From positions 1-13,983 of the forward strand of contig CAZDME010000037.1 in NCBI GenBank assembly GCA_964506785.1: 13,983 nucleotides of DNA, in the 5' to 3' direction. Positions 12,889 through 13,983 of this stretch are shown here, in pieces. The notes beneath the pieces were generated by a model, which made no database searches, was not told the DNA's origin, and saw only the letters and a list, made by a program, of their open reading frames with translations. The DNA is from CAZDME01 sp964506785 [NCBI: uncultured bacterium] (lineage in GTDB: Bacteria; CAZDME01; JAYEMH01). The number at the start of each line of letters is the position of its first letter. Position 1 is the first letter of the stretch. Position numbers and translations under genes: made by a program.

Positions 12889-13674
12889 ATGGAACCGGCA
12901 GTTTATAGTCCTTTACAACTGAGAGAGCTTTTCCATCTGGAATTTTTAAGGTGGTTTGGCCGAAAAGTTAAGGCGCAATTTTATGCTATCAAAGGCGGAG
13001 CAAATTTACGGTTTTTTTACAAAAGTTTTCGATATTCAGAAAATATGGATTTGGATATTCAGGGGGTGACGGTAAGTGTTCTGAAAGAGACAGTTATGAA
13101 AATACTGCAGGCTTTGTCTTTTCAGGATGCCTTTAAGCCATTTGGTATAGAAAAGGCGGTGCCGCCAGAAATCAAACGGGCAAAACAAACGGAAACGACT
13201 CAAAGATTTAAAATTCATTTAATAACTTTTGCAGGAGAAGACCTTTTTACCAAGATTGAATTTTCGCGCCGAGGATTTAAAGGGGAAATTATTGTTCAAC
13301 CGGTTTCATCAGTTATCTTAAGGGCATACAAGCTGCCGCCTTTATTAGTTCCTCATTACGATATTCAATCAGCAATTATGCAGAAAATAGGAGCACTTAC
13401 TGCCAGGACAATAATTCAGGCAAGGGATATTTTCGACTTATATATTTTAAGTTCGCAGTATAAGCCTCTTAAAGAAAAAAAGATAAAGATGAGTAAAGCT
13501 TTAGCCAAAGCGGGTGAAAATATTTTTGAAATTAGTTTTGAGCAGTTTCAGGATGCAGTTATGTCTTATTTCTCCTTAGATGACCAGAGTGTATATAATT
13601 CGTCAACAGCCTGGGATGAAATCAAGTTAAAGGTAGCTAATTTTATTGATGACTTACGGAGAGAATATGCCTAA
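12889..13674 (+). CDS. abiEii: AbiEii-family nucleotidyltransferase toxin
   Basis: AbiEii proteins are the toxin half of type IV AbiE abortive-infection/toxin-antitoxin systems. They belong to the DNA polymerase beta-type nucleotidyltransferase fold, and characterised relatives modify tRNA or bind GTP. The length (261 aa) is typical. Seen: motif I AIKGGANLRFF with GG at 36-37, RYSENMDLDI with Asp54 and Asp56 of the metal site, FTKIEFSRR at about 120-128, and the C-terminal signature IMQKIGALTARTIIQARDIFDLYIL with Lys166, Arg173 and Arg179-Asp180. All expected catalytic elements are intact, so it should be active. No Shine-Dalgarno site precedes the ATG, and the predicted transcription start is within a base or two of it, which suggests a leaderless mRNA. 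It overlaps the antitoxin gene by 8 bp. Confidence 0.87.
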   Translation: MEPAVYSPLQLRELFHLEFLRWFGRKVKAQFYAIKGGANLRFFYKSFRYSENMDLDIQGVTVSVLKETVMKILQALSFQDAFKPFGIEKAVPPEIKRAKQTETTQRFKIHLITFAGEDLFTKIEFSRRGFKGEIIVQPVSSVILRAYKLPPLLVPHYDIQSAIMQKIGALTARTIIQARDIFDLYILSSQYKPLKEKKIKMSKALAKAGENIFEISFEQFQDAVMSYFSLDDQSVYNSSTAWDEIKLKVANFIDDLRREYA

Positions 13675-13983
13675 AGGCTCTATTTTGGTATTTATTAAAA
13701 AGCTGGAGCGGCCGGTATTTACCACACATGAATTAGCCTCTTTTTCAGGGAAGTCTCTTTCGGCGACAACCCAGGCACTTACTTTTCTTGAAAAAGAAGG
13801 GCTAATTTTAAAGATTTACCGGGGTATCTGGGCTGAAAGAGGGAATAAACGTTTGAATGCCTATAGCGTGATTCCTTTTTTATTCCCCAAGCATCGCGCC
13901 TATGTTTCTTTTATAAGCGCCCTGCATTTGTATGGAATAATTGAACAGATCCCCCAGATGGTTACGCTTGCCTCAACCGCTCA
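13667..13983 (+). CDS. abiEi: AbiEi-family antitoxin/transcriptional regulator, 3'-truncated by window edge
   Basis: The reading frame starts at ATG 13667, inside the end of the toxin gene, with GGAG eight to eleven bases upstream, and is open to the right edge (about 105 codons seen). The N-terminal region, FIKKLERPVFTTHELASFSGKSLSATTQALTFLEKEGLILKIYRGIW, has the winged helix-turn-helix layout of AbiEi. It is followed by AYSVIPFLFPKHRAYVSFISALHLYGIIEQIPQMVTLAST, the family's conserved 'YVSF.SALh.hG.i.q.P' segment. AbiEi neutralises AbiEii and represses its own operon by binding inverted repeats in the promoter. The palindrome at 12858-12873 is the natural target. The order here is toxin first, opposite to the usual abiEi-abiEii arrangement. 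Confidence 0.85.
   Translation, partial: MPKGSILVFIKKLERPVFTTHELASFSGKSLSATTQALTFLEKEGLILKIYRGIWAERGNKRLNAYSVIPFLFPKHRAYVSFISALHLYGIIEQIPQMVTLASTA

Noticed and set aside
1-13983. tRNA, rRNA or riboswitch genes
   Set aside because: No cloverleaf, rRNA-like or known riboswitch core was recognised by eye; gaps between genes are all short.

Overview
The window looks like a chromosomal piece of an uncultivated, probably Gram-negative-type bacterium with moderate to low GC (roughly 40% by eye). The gene mix would fit a candidate phylum such as Omnitrophota: two Wzy-like proteins, a WbaP-type initiating transferase, TPR and four-helix-bundle genes, and a SurA-like lipoprotein. This placement is inference; no rRNA or other phylogenetic marker is present. 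All genes read on the + strand, and no stretch longer than about 120 bases lacks a gene.

Bases 1-10152 form a surface-polysaccharide locus. In order it encodes a GT4 glycosyltransferase (5' end outside the window), an O-antigen ligase/polymerase-like membrane protein, a GT2 glycosyltransferase, a WecG/TagA/CpsF (GT26) transferase, an unrecognised polytopic membrane protein, a NodB-type polysaccharide deacetylase, and a membrane-anchored TPR protein with a probable C-terminal carbohydrate-binding module. A short four-helix-bundle (S23-like) gene interrupts the run at 6985-7239. A second Wzy/ligase-like protein and a polyprenyl-phosphate sugar phosphotransferase follow. Many junctions overlap by 4-38 bp, which suggests translational coupling in one or two operons. 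The likely division of work is this: the phosphotransferase loads the first sugar on undecaprenyl phosphate, the GTs extend it, a Wzy-like protein polymerises or ligates, and the deacetylase trims acetyl groups outside the cytoplasm. No Wzx flippase, ABC exporter, chain-length regulator or outer-membrane porin is visible here.

Bases 10237-12756 hold four small envelope genes: a SurA-N-like lipoprotein, a two-TM HAMP protein without an output domain, a secreted HExxH protein, and a secreted protein with a proline-rich tail. The last has its own convincing promoter, and a strong intrinsic terminator at 12785-12816 closes the block.

After the terminator comes an AbiE-type (type IV) toxin-antitoxin module. 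The AbiEii nucleotidyltransferase is first, overlapping by 8 bp an AbiEi-like winged-helix antitoxin that is cut by the right edge. Its promoter has a perfect 16-bp palindrome filling the spacer between -35 and -10, and the start codon lies where transcription should begin, suggesting a leaderless, autoregulated transcript.

The least ordinary structure is a set of short degenerate tandem repeats: hexamers (GTTRAG) in inverted orientation around the S23-like gene, heptamers (GYTCATR) both between genes and inside a wzy-like coding region, and octamers (RTCARAGT) between two genes. They suggest small insertion or expansion events of a kind not covered by ordinary annotation.
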